Part shown: in pieces, positions 1 to 8,089 of the stretch | Numbering within the stretch: the stretch's first letter is position 1 | Layout: each line of letters opens with the position of its first letter | Assembly (NCBI RefSeq): GCF_014803405.1 | Contig: NZ_JACYFG010000040.1 | Span: 1-64,000 of the forward strand | Direction of reading: 5' to 3' | From: Pelagicoccus enzymogenes | GTDB lineage: Bacteria; Verrucomicrobiota; Verrucomicrobiia; Opitutales; Opitutaceae | DNA length: 64,000 nucleotides | Position numbers and translations under genes: made by a program | The notes under the pieces: model-generated | Told to the model about the DNA's origin: nothing | The model's database searches: none | The model's input: only the letters and a program-made list of their open reading frames with translations

Positions 1-30
1 CCTTGTAGGTTCCCCACCATTGATTTCCAG

Positions 31-212
31 CTTTTTGAGCCCTTCCGAGAATGAGTCCATAACTCGTCGGAGGAAGGGCTCGAAAAGCCCTCTGCAAATG
101 GCATTTTCAGAGGATGCCAGGATCGTTCGAACCGGCGGCCACCGGTCCGAACGCGTTTCGAGTGAGATCAATCTGCGTCCGGAGCCCTCATTGAGCGAGC
201 TCAGCGCTGAGC
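31..212 (+). ncRNA. Candidate IS110 bridge-RNA region
   Basis: Three stem-loops can be drawn upstream of the transposase. The arms at 31-46 and 72-87 pair over 16 bases with one mismatch. The arms at 124-135 and 142-153 pair over 12 bases with one mismatch around a six-base loop. 199-212 is a perfect 14-base palindrome. IS110-group elements encode a bridge RNA in this position that pairs with donor and target DNA. Assignment here is an inference from position and foldability; the exact RNA ends are unknown. Confidence 0.4.
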
Positions 213-307
213 AGCGATCCCTCGAAGCGACCTGGCTTGGATATCAAACAGTTGAAAGAGCCCGTCATCAAAGACGCGAGCTCACCTCTACAAGACAGAT
301 ACAAGCC

Positions 308-1240
308 ATGAATCCCACCGAATACGACATTATCGCAATCGACATATCGAAAGATACACTTGAAGCGCTCAGCGACAAGCGAAGTTTCAGCGTATCCAAC
401 AAAGCAGACGCCCTTAGCGAGCTGACCGACCACATCGCCACCTTCAAGACGCCCTTGGCCGTCTTCGAGGCGACCGGCGGATACGAGCGAATCCTCATGC
501 AGCAACTCCTCGCCAAGGGCCTCCCCTTCGCCAGGGTCAACCCGGCTCGAGTGCGACACTACGCCAAGAGCGAGGGGGTCAAGGCAAAGACCGACCCCAT
601 CGACGCGCGCATGATTCGCAACTTCGCGAAAGAGAAGAACATACGACCCCAAACGCCTCCCTGCGAAAAACGCCAGCAGCTCGCCGCCCTGCTCGACCGC
701 AGAAGCCATCTGAGCGAACAGCTAAGCCGCGAGAAAAACCGGCGGCAAAACAGCGATCCTCTCATCCACCCATCCATCGAGCGCATGATCGCGATCGTGC
801 AGAACGAGCTTGAGACGATCGAAGAGGACATCAGGGAGCTCGTCCAAAGCGACGCGAAGATGCGCTCCCAGCAAGGCATCGCCCTCTCGGTCTGCGGCGT
901 GGGCGAAGTCACGGCTTGGACCCTGCTCGCGCACCTCAGCGAGATCGAGTCCCTCAACAGGAACCAGATCGTCGCCTTGGCTGGAATCGCCCCCTTCAAC
1001 GACGACAGCGGAAAGACCAAGAAGAAAAGACGCATCCAAGAGGGTAGAGCCAAAGTCAGACGGTGCCTCTACATGGCGACCAAAACTGCTGCGGTGCACA
1101 ACGAAGTGATAAGACCTTACGTCCAGAAGCTCAGGGACAAGGGCAAGCCGTACAAGTGCGCCATCGTCGCTGGAATGAGGAAGATGCTCATACACATACA
1201 AAGCCTGTTCAAAAAACTTAACTTACAGCTTGCTCAGTGA
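308..1240 (+). CDS. IS110-family transposase (DEDD recombinase)
   Basis: This 310-residue protein catalyses movement of the element. The RuvC-like N-terminal domain shows the acidic residues D12 (AIDISK), E54 (FEATGGYE) and D96/D99 (TDPIDAR). The C-terminal Transposase_20 domain has the VCGVG helix-hairpin-helix-like motif and the GIAPFNDDSGK segment that holds the proposed catalytic serine, near residue 234. I chose the ATG at 308 because the protein family begins there; an in-frame extension up to base 20 has no family similarity and overlaps the structured leader. The gene looks intact, so the copy may be active. Confidence 0.93.
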   Translation: MNPTEYDIIAIDISKDTLEALSDKRSFSVSNKADALSELTDHIATFKTPLAVFEATGGYERILMQQLLAKGLPFARVNPARVRHYAKSEGVKAKTDPIDARMIRNFAKEKNIRPQTPPCEKRQQLAALLDRRSHLSEQLSREKNRRQNSDPLIHPSIERMIAIVQNELETIEEDIRELVQSDAKMRSQQGIALSVCGVGEVTAWTLLAHLSEIESLNRNQIVALAGIAPFNDDSGKTKKKRRIQEGRAKVRRCLYMATKTAAVHNEVIRPYVQKLRDKGKPYKCAIVAGMRKMLIHIQSLFKKLNLQLAQ

Positions 1241-1252
1241 CACAGTTGCTCA

Positions 1253-1295
1253 GCGGTTAAAAAAACTTTGCGTCCTCCGCGCTCTTCGCGGTTAA
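1253..1295 (+). repeat. Degenerate 9-base-period leader repeat, copy 1
   Basis: A 43-base stretch just before the wzi-like gene is nearly identical to 3946-3988 just before the wza-like gene. It contains three 9-base units of the form CTYYGCGNN, then TTAA. A related copy lies at 3855-3888. Function unknown; it may be a mobile intergenic repeat or a shared leader. Confidence 0.7.
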
Positions 1296-1308
1296 GAAAA
1301 GCCTTCAC

Positions 1309-2829
1309 ATGCAAAAGCTCCTTCCACTCTTCGCCATCACCCTCGCCACTAACGCATTCGCCTCCCCCCGCATCGAGTCGGATTCCATCACGAGCCGGCA
1401 CGACATGCAGCTACTGCGCGACAACGGGGCCATCGAGAGCGCGGTGCTAACGTGGCCCTGGCCCCTCGGACGAGACGCCCTCGGCGATCATCAATCGGCA
1501 ATCGGTGATCTCGAATCGATGGCTTTCCCGCTGTCTCGGATGGAATCAGTCTACTCGGAAGCAAGCGAGTTGGGCTTTCGCCCCACCAAAACCTCGCTTT
1601 CCCTCGCGTCTGATACGCTCCCTTTCCGGTCCTTCGGCTCCCAGCCACGCGAGCAGTTCGAAGCCTCGCTGTCGCAGTCCTGGCTGAGCGAGTGGTTCGC
1701 AGGGAACGTCAGCCTCACTTACGCGGACAATCCCCTTGACGGCGACGAGTTCCGACTCGACGGGACCTATCTGGCAATGGCATTGGGCAACTGGTCTTTC
1801 GGCATCGACCAAGTCGACCGTTGGTGGGGCCCGGGCTGGGACGGTTCGCTCATTCTCTCGAACAACGCTCGCCCCGTCCCCGCCCTCTCACTCACGCGCA
1901 TATCGCCGGACGCCTTTGAAAACAAGTGGCTTCGTTGGATCGGTCCCTGGACCTTCACCACCTTCATGGGGCAGCTCGACAACGACGAAGGCGAGCGGCC
2001 TGGATCGGATGCTCGGCTCTTCGGCATGCGCATCGACTTCACCCCCTTCGGCTGGGAAAACCTCGATATCGGACTCAGCCGCACCGCTCAATGGGCTGGG
2101 GATGGGCGTCCTGGAGATTTGGATACGTTCTGGCGTCTTCTCATCGGAGAAGACAATCGCGTCAATGGAGTCACTTTCGAGAACGAGCCCGGCAACCAAT
2201 TGGCGGGCATCGACTATCGTTTGAGAATCCCTGGGTGGAACCTCGCCCAGTACGCCCAACTCACCGGCGAAGACGAGGAAACTTACCTGCCCGACGCCAA
2301 CATGTTGCTGGCCGGCCTCGAAACCTGGGGTGAGCTAGAATCAACGAACGCAACCTGGCGCGCCTACTTCGAATGGGCCGATACCCGAGCCGGATACTTG
2401 AGGCGCGATCCGCGCCCTGATCGCGATTTTAACACCGCCTACAACCACGGCATCTACCGCTCCGGCTACCGCCGCAAGGGAAGAGCCATCGGCCACGCCA
2501 TGGACGGCGACGGCGTCATGCGCTCCATCGGCGGCTTCATCGTGCAGGAAAACGGCAATCTCTGGGGAGCTAAGTACCGCAACTACTCCCTCAACCGCGA
2601 CGGCCGCGGCCCTCACTCCATCACCATCGATCCAGTTGAAGGAAGCTCGATCGAAGTGTTCGCGGAACTAAATGACCTCACCTTTCTACCTTTCGTCAGC
2701 GATCAGCGATCAGCCATTAGCCATCCGAAGCTCACCTTCGGAATCCACTACATCGACGAAGAGAATCAGGTTACGGGCGAGAGCGATTCCGATCTCGGAG
2801 GACATGTGTCGATCGTCACAAGTTTTTAG
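1309..2829 (+). CDS. wzi: Capsule assembly Wzi-family outer-membrane protein
   Basis: The 506-residue product begins with a signal peptide (about residues 1-18) and matches the Wzi/capsule-assembly beta-barrel family. The best landmark is the FGIDQVDRWWGPGWDGSL segment near residue 163, with its Trp-rich WWGPG motif and the following SNNARPVPALSLTR. Wzi proteins anchor or arrange capsular polysaccharide at the cell surface, which agrees with the Wza- and Wzz-like genes downstream. Two short stretches, about residues 61-72 (HQSAIGDLES) and 464-472 (SDQRSAISH), look like translated repeat DNA inserted in frame. The gene ends in an AT-rich region with no clear terminator. Confidence 0.85.
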   Translation: MQKLLPLFAITLATNAFASPRIESDSITSRHDMQLLRDNGAIESAVLTWPWPLGRDALGDHQSAIGDLESMAFPLSRMESVYSEASELGFRPTKTSLSLASDTLPFRSFGSQPREQFEASLSQSWLSEWFAGNVSLTYADNPLDGDEFRLDGTYLAMALGNWSFGIDQVDRWWGPGWDGSLILSNNARPVPALSLTRISPDAFENKWLRWIGPWTFTTFMGQLDNDEGERPGSDARLFGMRIDFTPFGWENLDIGLSRTAQWAGDGRPGDLDTFWRLLIGEDNRVNGVTFENEPGNQLAGIDYRLRIPGWNLAQYAQLTGEDEETYLPDANMLLAGLETWGELESTNATWRAYFEWADTRAGYLRRDPRPDRDFNTAYNHGIYRSGYRRKGRAIGHAMDGDGVMRSIGGFIVQENGNLWGAKYRNYSLNRDGRGPHSITIDPVEGSSIEVFAELNDLTFLPFVSDQRSAISHPKLTFGIHYIDEENQVTGESDSDLGGHVSIVTSF

Positions 2830-3017
2830 TTCGACTGTCGCCGAAATTGAAAACTGCAGATTTCGCATAGAAGATTAAGCAACCGCCGAGGACGCTAAGC
2901 TCGCGGGGAGCGATTGAATGGTTCTAGCAGACAAAAGGAGCAGCAGTTCAGACCAGGAGCAAACTAACGAACGACCCAAAACTTGACCGCCACCCATATT
3001 CCCATACACTCACCCAT

Positions 3018-3260
3018 ATGAAAACGACGATCGAACTTCCCGACGAACTACTAGCGGAAGCCAAGGCCGTGGCTCTGAAGCGAAAAACCACGCTTAAGGA
3101 AATAATCACCAAGGCCTTGCAGAGGGAAATCTCACCTTCAGCCAATGTCGACGACGACCTGTTCAAACTGGATGAATCGGGCCTACCCTACCTTCCAAAG
3201 CGAAATACCAAAGTAACGAACCACATCGTAGCCGAGCTGCTCGAAGAGGACTGTTTCTAG
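3018..3260 (+). CDS. VapB-like antitoxin
   Basis: This 80-residue protein opens with MKTTIELPDELLAEAKAVA, the ribbon-helix-helix start typical of VapB antitoxins (DUF2191-like), followed by a KRKTTLKEII helix. The C-terminal third is acidic (DDDLFKLDESG) and would wrap the toxin. It ends 6 bases before the PIN-domain gene, so the two form a type II toxin-antitoxin operon that normally represses itself through the antitoxin. The pair sits between two polysaccharide genes, downstream of the IS110 element. Confidence 0.85.
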   Translation: MKTTIELPDELLAEAKAVALKRKTTLKEIITKALQREISPSANVDDDLFKLDESGLPYLPKRNTKVTNHIVAELLEEDCF

Positions 3261-3266
3261 TTTCTC

Positions 3267-3695
3267 ATGGTCCATCTCCTAGACGTCAACGTCATGATCG
3301 CGCTCGTCGACCAGGACCATACCCACCACAAGAAAGTGAAATCTTGGTTCAAGCATAACCAAAGCTCAGGATGGGCCACCTGCCCTCTGACTGAGAATGG
3401 ATTCATTCGAATCCTATCGAATCCGAAATATCCGGGGAACGCGGGCAATGCACAACAAATCACTCGTCTGCTTCGAATCCTAAAATCCAACCCCGGTCAC
3501 CAATTTTGGTGCGATAAAATCTCGTTCACCGACTTTCGAGGGTTCCAGCTTAACGGCACTGCAACCCACAAAGCAATTACCGACTTTTACCTGTTGGCCC
3601 TCAGCACCCTATACCAAGGCAAACTCGCCACGCTCGACCAACGCATCGATTCAAGTCAAGTAAACGGCGGAGAGGCAGCCCTTGCGCAAATTTAA
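3267..3695 (+). CDS. VapC-like PIN-domain toxin ribonuclease
   Basis: The 142-residue protein has a PIN fold with all four expected metal-binding acids: D6 (LLDVNV), E43 (LTENGF), D106 (ITDFYLLAL) and D124 (ATLDQRI). VapC toxins are Mg-dependent ribonucleases that cut tRNA or rRNA when freed from antitoxin; the specific target cannot be read from sequence. Its start lies 6 bases after the vapB stop, consistent with translational coupling. All catalytic residues are present, so it should be functional. Confidence 0.9.
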   Translation: MVHLLDVNVMIALVDQDHTHHKKVKSWFKHNQSSGWATCPLTENGFIRILSNPKYPGNAGNAQQITRLLRILKSNPGHQFWCDKISFTDFRGFQLNGTATHKAITDFYLLALSTLYQGKLATLDQRIDSSQVNGGEAALAQI

Positions 3696-3854
3696 TACTT
3701 AAACGCCCTTCAACGATCCCCTGCACGGTCGAGGGGCTTCACTAGAGGACGCGGTACCAAGTGCCCCGCACGACAATTGAGAAGCAAGGCGACGAAACAT
3801 TCGCAGAGAAAAGAGACTTCATTCCCAATGTCTAACTGAATCAAGAACCTCCAA

Positions 3855-3988
3855 ACTCCGCGCTCTCAGCGACCTCCGCGGTTAAAAAGAGAAGCCTTTG
3901 GCGAAATTTAGCGTCTTTGCTACGCCATCTCCGCAGTGCTCCGTCGCGGTAAAAAAAACTTTGCGTCCTCCGCGATCTTAGCGGTTAA
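3855..3988 (+). repeat. Cluster of degenerate 9-base-period repeats before wza
   Basis: The 308-base gap before the exporter gene holds no ORF worth calling. It carries at least two copies of the CTYYGCGNN-type repeat ending in GGTTAA: 3855-3888, and 3946-3988 (near-identical to 1253-1295). Between them is a more decayed stretch of the same composition. The last copy ends 15 bases before the ATG of the next gene. Confidence 0.65.
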
Positions 3989-4003
3989 CCTTCACCCTTT
4001 CCC

Positions 4004-6484
4004 ATGAAGTTGCTCAATCCACTCCTTTTACTCGCCCTCGCCTTCTGCGCGGCAACCGCCTCGCAGGCGCAAACGCTCTCCGCCGAACAGCAGGCCAAGC
4101 TCAATTCCCTCCCTGCTCCCCTGCGAGCCCAAGCCATGGACGAGCTGCGCAAGTACCAAGCTCAGCAATCCAGCAGCAATGCAAGCCAAGCCTTGGAAAC
4201 GCCAGAGGTCGTCAAGAAGAACGACGCAAAACCCAAAGAGGGAGACGAACAAGTAGAGGAGGAATTCGACGCGGCCGACAAGCTCGCCGACGAAGAAGAA
4301 AAGAGCGAAGCCAAAGTCGTAAAAACTGAGCTCAAGCAATTCGGCTACGACCTTTTCGAAGGCTCTCCCACCACCTTTGCCCCCGTCACCGAAATCCCCG
4401 TCCCCGTCGACTACGTTATTGGCCCAGGCGACCAGGTCCGCATCCAATTTTTCGGTAAACAATCCGCCTCCTACGATCTCTACGTCTCGAGAGACGGCGT
4501 ACTGCAAATCCCCGACCTCGGGCCTATGTCGGTGGCAGGACAGAGCTTCAACGAGCTCAAGACTACCATCATCGAGCGAGTGAAGGAGCAGATGATCGGA
4601 GTAGAGGCCTTTGTCAGTCTCGGCGAACTCCGCTCCATGCGCATCTTCATGTTGGGCGACGTCAACCGCCCCGGTGCCTACACCGTCTCCTCCCTCTCCA
4701 CCATGACCAACGCCCTCTTCGTGAGCGGCGGGATACGCCCCATCGGCTCCCTGCGCAACATCCAGCTCAAGCGGGCGGGCGAAATTGTAGCGACGCTCGA
4801 CCTTTACGAGCTCTTGCTCAACGGCGACACCTCTTCCGACGCTCGCCTGCAACCGGGTGACGTCATCTTCGTACCGCCAGTTGGTACACTGGTCGGCATC
4901 GCTGGCGAAGTGCGACGCCCTGCCATCTACGAAATAAAGGAAGATACTAGCATACAAAGAATCTTCGACATGGCCGGTGGGCTCACCCCCAAGGCCTATC
5001 CCTCCATCTCGCAAATCGAGCGTATTACCCCTAGCGGCCTGAAGGAACTCATCGATATAGACCTAAGCGCTAGCGGACAACGCTCCGGCTTGGTGGAAAA
5101 CGGTGACATCATCCGCATCTTCTCAGCTCTGGACCGCGTAGAAAACTTCGTTCGCCTGCAGGGTGCCGTCGAACGCCCCGGCGACTATGCCTGGAGCGAA
5201 GGGCAAAGGGTTTCTAGCATCATTCCCCACGTAGAGCAGCTGCTTCCCACCGCCGACCTCGACTACGCCTTGGTTGTATCCAGAAACCCAGTTACCGGCG
5301 TCACCACCACACGCTCTTTCAGCCTCGAACAACTCTTCCTGCAAAAAGACAGCAAACACGACCTGCTGCTAGAGCCTAAAGACCGTATCATGATCTTCGA
5401 TGGAACTAAGGAAGAGCGCGATGGCCTCGACCAGGTAGTAGCACGACTGAAAGCCCAGAGCACCAGCGAAAATCCGCAAAAGGTCGTGAGCATCACGGGG
5501 CGCGTGCGTCACCCCGGTGAATACCCGCTCGATCGCTCCATGAATGTCTCCGACCTGGTACGCGCGGCCGGCGGTTTCACAGAAGACGCTTACACCCTGC
5601 AAGCCGAGTTGATCCGCTACCAAGACAACAACAAGACCAACCGCGATTCCCTGCTCATTCCCGTAAGCCTTGCTGGCTCCTTAAGTGACAACGCAGGCCA
5701 GCAAGACATTGCCCTGCAAGAGTTCGACCGATTGAACGTGAAGCGCGTTCCCGAATGGACGGAACATGAAACCGTGATCATCAGCGGTGAAGTAAACTTC
5801 CCGGGAAGCTACGTGATAGAGCGCGGCGAAACCCTTTCTCAAGTAATCGAAAGAGCAGGAGGGCTAACCCGACTCGCCCATCCTGAATCTGCCATTTTTC
5901 TGCGTGAGAGCTTGCGTCTAACCGAAGCGGCCAACCTAGCGAAACTGCGGGAACGCCTCAGCAGCGACATCGCCGCGGCTTCCATCCAAAGCGACGCCAT
6001 TTCCTTAGACGGCGTAGAAACCGCCCAATCCCTCCTCGACCAACTGGAAAACACTCAAGCAGTCGGGCGCCTCGTCATCAACCTTCCCGACATCCTCGAT
6101 GGCTTGGAAGATATCACAGTCATCGATGGCGACGAACTCATCATCAAGCAACGACCCCAAGCCGTTACCATCATCGGCAGTGTCAACTATCCCACCTCCC
6201 ATCTCTACCAAGGCGGCCTCAGTCACATCGACTATATCAATCTTTCTGGCGGACTCACCAAAAAGGCCGACAAGAAACAAATCTATATCGTAAGAGCCAA
6301 TGGCCAGGTCATCACCGAACAAAAATCCCGTTTCTTCCCCAAGGGAGGAACCATCATCGAAGCGGGCGATACGGTAGTGGTGCCGATTGATGTAGACCGC
6401 GTAGCACCGCTCAAGCTCTGGACCACCACCAGCCAAATCTTCTACCAAATCGCCCTCGGCGCCGCCGCCATCAACTCGTTCTAG
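4004..6484 (+). CDS. Wza-like polysaccharide export protein with multiple SLBB domains
   Basis: The 826-residue product has a signal peptide (about 1-22), a charged low-complexity linker (70-105), then a Poly_export domain starting near residue 134 (VDYVIGPGDQVRIQFFG). Several SLBB-type domains follow, recognisable from repeated phrases such as GDVNRPGAYTV (218-228), GEVRRPAIYEI, GAVERPGDYAW, GRVRHPGEYPL, GEVNFPGSYVI and GSVNYPTSHLY. This family forms the outer-membrane/periplasmic channel for exopolysaccharide. At 826 residues it is about twice the length of E. coli Wza because of the extra SLBB copies, as is common in this phylum. No lipobox is evident. It is followed by the chain-length protein once the 6499-6943 cassette is discounted. 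Confidence 0.93.
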   Translation: MKLLNPLLLLALAFCAATASQAQTLSAEQQAKLNSLPAPLRAQAMDELRKYQAQQSSSNASQALETPEVVKKNDAKPKEGDEQVEEEFDAADKLADEEEKSEAKVVKTELKQFGYDLFEGSPTTFAPVTEIPVPVDYVIGPGDQVRIQFFGKQSASYDLYVSRDGVLQIPDLGPMSVAGQSFNELKTTIIERVKEQMIGVEAFVSLGELRSMRIFMLGDVNRPGAYTVSSLSTMTNALFVSGGIRPIGSLRNIQLKRAGEIVATLDLYELLLNGDTSSDARLQPGDVIFVPPVGTLVGIAGEVRRPAIYEIKEDTSIQRIFDMAGGLTPKAYPSISQIERITPSGLKELIDIDLSASGQRSGLVENGDIIRIFSALDRVENFVRLQGAVERPGDYAWSEGQRVSSIIPHVEQLLPTADLDYALVVSRNPVTGVTTTRSFSLEQLFLQKDSKHDLLLEPKDRIMIFDGTKEERDGLDQVVARLKAQSTSENPQKVVSITGRVRHPGEYPLDRSMNVSDLVRAAGGFTEDAYTLQAELIRYQDNNKTNRDSLLIPVSLAGSLSDNAGQQDIALQEFDRLNVKRVPEWTEHETVIISGEVNFPGSYVIERGETLSQVIERAGGLTRLAHPESAIFLRESLRLTEAANLAKLRERLSSDIAAASIQSDAISLDGVETAQSLLDQLENTQAVGRLVINLPDILDGLEDITVIDGDELIIKQRPQAVTIIGSVNYPTSHLYQGGLSHIDYINLSGGLTKKADKKQIYIVRANGQVITEQKSRFFPKGGTIIEAGDTVVVPIDVDRVAPLKLWTTTSQIFYQIALGAAAINSF

Positions 6485-6498
6485 CGACACAGCGTGTC

Positions 6499-6943
6499 GA
6501 TTGAAGATCGTAGATTCTAAATTTAAGATTGATGGCAGCTTACCAATTCTTCGAAGAACTCCCTATTTGGCAGGAAGCAAGAGAACTTGTCCGCCTTATT
6601 TACAAACTCACCAAGCAAGAAGAATTTTCGAAAGACTTCGGCCTAAAAGACCAGATCCAGCGTGCTGGAGTGTCTATTATGACAAACATAGCCGAAGGGT
6701 TTGAGAGACGTACCACAAAAGAATTCCAGCAGTTCCTCAACTACTCGAAAGCAAGTTCAGGCGAGGTACGCTCACTATCGTACGTTTCGTTGGATCAAGC
6801 GTATGTAACCGAGGAGCAATTCAATTCTATTCGCGAATTCACCTTGCAACTATCTAGGTCCATCACCGGATTCGACCGCTACCTCGGCCAGTCGAACCAC
6901 TGATCAGAACCAATTTTCAATCCTCAATTTTAAATCTTCAATC
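6499..6943. repeat. Inverted-repeat-bounded cassette carrying a four-helix-bundle gene
   Basis: The ends read GATTGAAGAT at 6499-6508 and its complement ATCTTCAATC at 6934-6943. Imperfect AT-rich similarity continues inward about 30 bases on both sides (GATTGAAAATTG-like units). The unit fills almost the whole gap between the wza-like stop (6484) and the wzz-like start (6947). This suggests that the small gene and its flanks moved in as one piece; the mechanism is unknown. Confidence 0.5.
6532..6903 (+). CDS. Four-helix bundle protein (23S rRNA intervening-sequence protein family)
   Basis: This 123-residue protein belongs to the S23/IVP-like four-helix bundle family (TIGR02436-type). The diagnostic phrases are FEELPIWQEARELVRLIY, FGLKDQIQRAGVSIMTNIAEGFER and FQQFLNYSKASSGEVRS. 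Members are found in 23S rRNA insertions, next to diversity-generating retroelements, and scattered singly in genomes; their biochemical role is not settled. The ATG at 6532 fits the family start; a TTG three bases upstream is less likely. No reverse transcriptase is nearby, so a retroelement accessory role is not supported here. Confidence 0.88.
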   Translation: MAAYQFFEELPIWQEARELVRLIYKLTKQEEFSKDFGLKDQIQRAGVSIMTNIAEGFERRTTKEFQQFLNYSKASSGEVRSLSYVSLDQAYVTEEQFNSIREFTLQLSRSITGFDRYLGQSNH

Positions 6944-6946
6944 GCA

Positions 6947-7885
6947 ATGAACGAAGTGAATCCACCAACTCCTCCACCGTATCCACAATACCCTTACCCG
7001 CCAGAAGAAGACGAGCTCTCCTTGATCGACCTCTGGAATATCGTCTGGAAGCGAAAATGGCCTTGGCTGACCTTTGGTCCCCTCTTCGCAGTGCTCGGTA
7101 TTTTCTACGCCCTAAAGCAGCCAGAAATTTATCGCGGCGAAGCCACCCTGGTACCCAACTCCGAAGAACAAGGCGGCGGTGGACTGGCCGCCCTCGCCGG
7201 ACAATTCGGAGGCCTGGCGTCCATGGCAGGCATCAATATCGGCGGAGGCGGATCCACAGAGACTGCGATCGCCACTTTAAGATCACGCCATTTCCTCATG
7301 CCCTTCATCGAAAGCGAAGCAGCGCAAAAAGCGATATTTGCCGACGAATGGGACGAGGAATCGAAGTCATGGACCGTATCCAAAGAGCGGAGACAGGAAG
7401 ACAATCGGCCTACGAAGCTCGAAACCTACGAGCGATTCACCAAGGAGTGCCTCAACGTCTCGGAAGACAAAAAGACTGGCATCGTAACCCTTGCCGTAGA
7501 ACTGCAAGATCCGGAGCTGGCAGCCGCATGGACTAACCAACTGGCGGACCACCTCAACGCTCACCTGCGCGAGCAGGCCAAACTCGAAGCAGAAAAGAAC
7601 CTCGAGTATCTAAACAAACAGATCACTGAAACCCGCGTACTGGAAATTAAGGAGTCGCTCTACGGCCTGATCGAAAGCCAAACCAAAAACGCCATGCTGG
7701 CCAACGCGAAGGAGGACTACGCCTTCAAGGTCATCGACCCTGCGGTCACCCCAGAAGAACGGGTACGTCCCAAGCGGGCCCTCATCGTCGTCGCCTCTGG
7801 AATGCTAGGTGGATTTTTCGGCCTCTTCCTCTGCTTCGTACTGCATTTTGTACAAACGGCTAAGCGGCAGGAATCCAAAGCCTGA
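6947..7885 (+). CDS. Wzz/GumC-like chain-length determinant, no kinase domain
   Basis: The 312-residue protein has a proline-rich cytoplasmic start (PPTPPPYPQYPYPP), a Wzz domain with the first membrane helix near residues 36-56, a glycine-rich stretch (about 77-102), a helical periplasmic region, and a second membrane helix near 275-298 preceded by the conserved proline/arginine stretch PEERVRPKRALIVV. Wzz proteins set polymer length together with Wza and the polymerase. The tail ends soon after the second helix without a Walker-type tyrosine-kinase domain, so any BY-kinase would have to be encoded elsewhere. It starts 3 bases after the inverted-repeat cassette. Confidence 0.88.
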   Translation: MNEVNPPTPPPYPQYPYPPEEDELSLIDLWNIVWKRKWPWLTFGPLFAVLGIFYALKQPEIYRGEATLVPNSEEQGGGGLAALAGQFGGLASMAGINIGGGGSTETAIATLRSRHFLMPFIESEAAQKAIFADEWDEESKSWTVSKERRQEDNRPTKLETYERFTKECLNVSEDKKTGIVTLAVELQDPELAAAWTNQLADHLNAHLREQAKLEAEKNLEYLNKQITETRVLEIKESLYGLIESQTKNAMLANAKEDYAFKVIDPAVTPEERVRPKRALIVVASGMLGGFFGLFLCFVLHFVQTAKRQESKA

Positions 7886-7906
7886 GAGGTCAAGTTTATA
7901 GCCAAT

Positions 7907-8063
7907 AGTGGCGGGAGCATCTTGCTCCCGAATTAACCAACTTCATACGCGACCTAGAAGGTCCCGCCACTCTGCCTATGGTGGCGGGAGCATCCTGCTC
8001 CCGATTCAACCGAATGCATTCGCACATTCAGCAATAAGGCTCGCTCGGAGATCGAGCCCTACC
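7907..8063. repeat. REP-like palindromes (GGGAGCA/TGCTCCC pair and GGCTCG hairpin)
   Basis: Two direct copies of a 23-base unit (7908-7930 and 7981-8003) each fold into a GGGAGCA-TGCTCCC hairpin; a third partial, inverted unit lies at 7960-7970. A separate hairpin with GGCTCG/CGAGCC arms spans about 8037-8058. The stretch separates two convergent genes and contains no ORF. Confidence 0.65.
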
Positions 8064-8089
8064 TTGCAACCACCAGAGCAAAGGTTCCT

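Larger units (their letters stand above)
1..1250 (+). mobile_element. IS110-family insertion sequence, ends not resolved
   Basis: The element consists of a DEDD transposase gene preceded by about 300 bases of structured non-coding DNA. IS110 elements usually lack terminal inverted repeats and target duplications, so the ends cannot be fixed by eye; the left end may lie outside the window. The right end should fall shortly after the transposase stop, before the host-type repeat at 1253-1295. The long 5' leader and the short 3' flank fit the IS110 group rather than the IS1111 group, where the non-coding region is on the other side (family knowledge). Confidence 0.6.
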
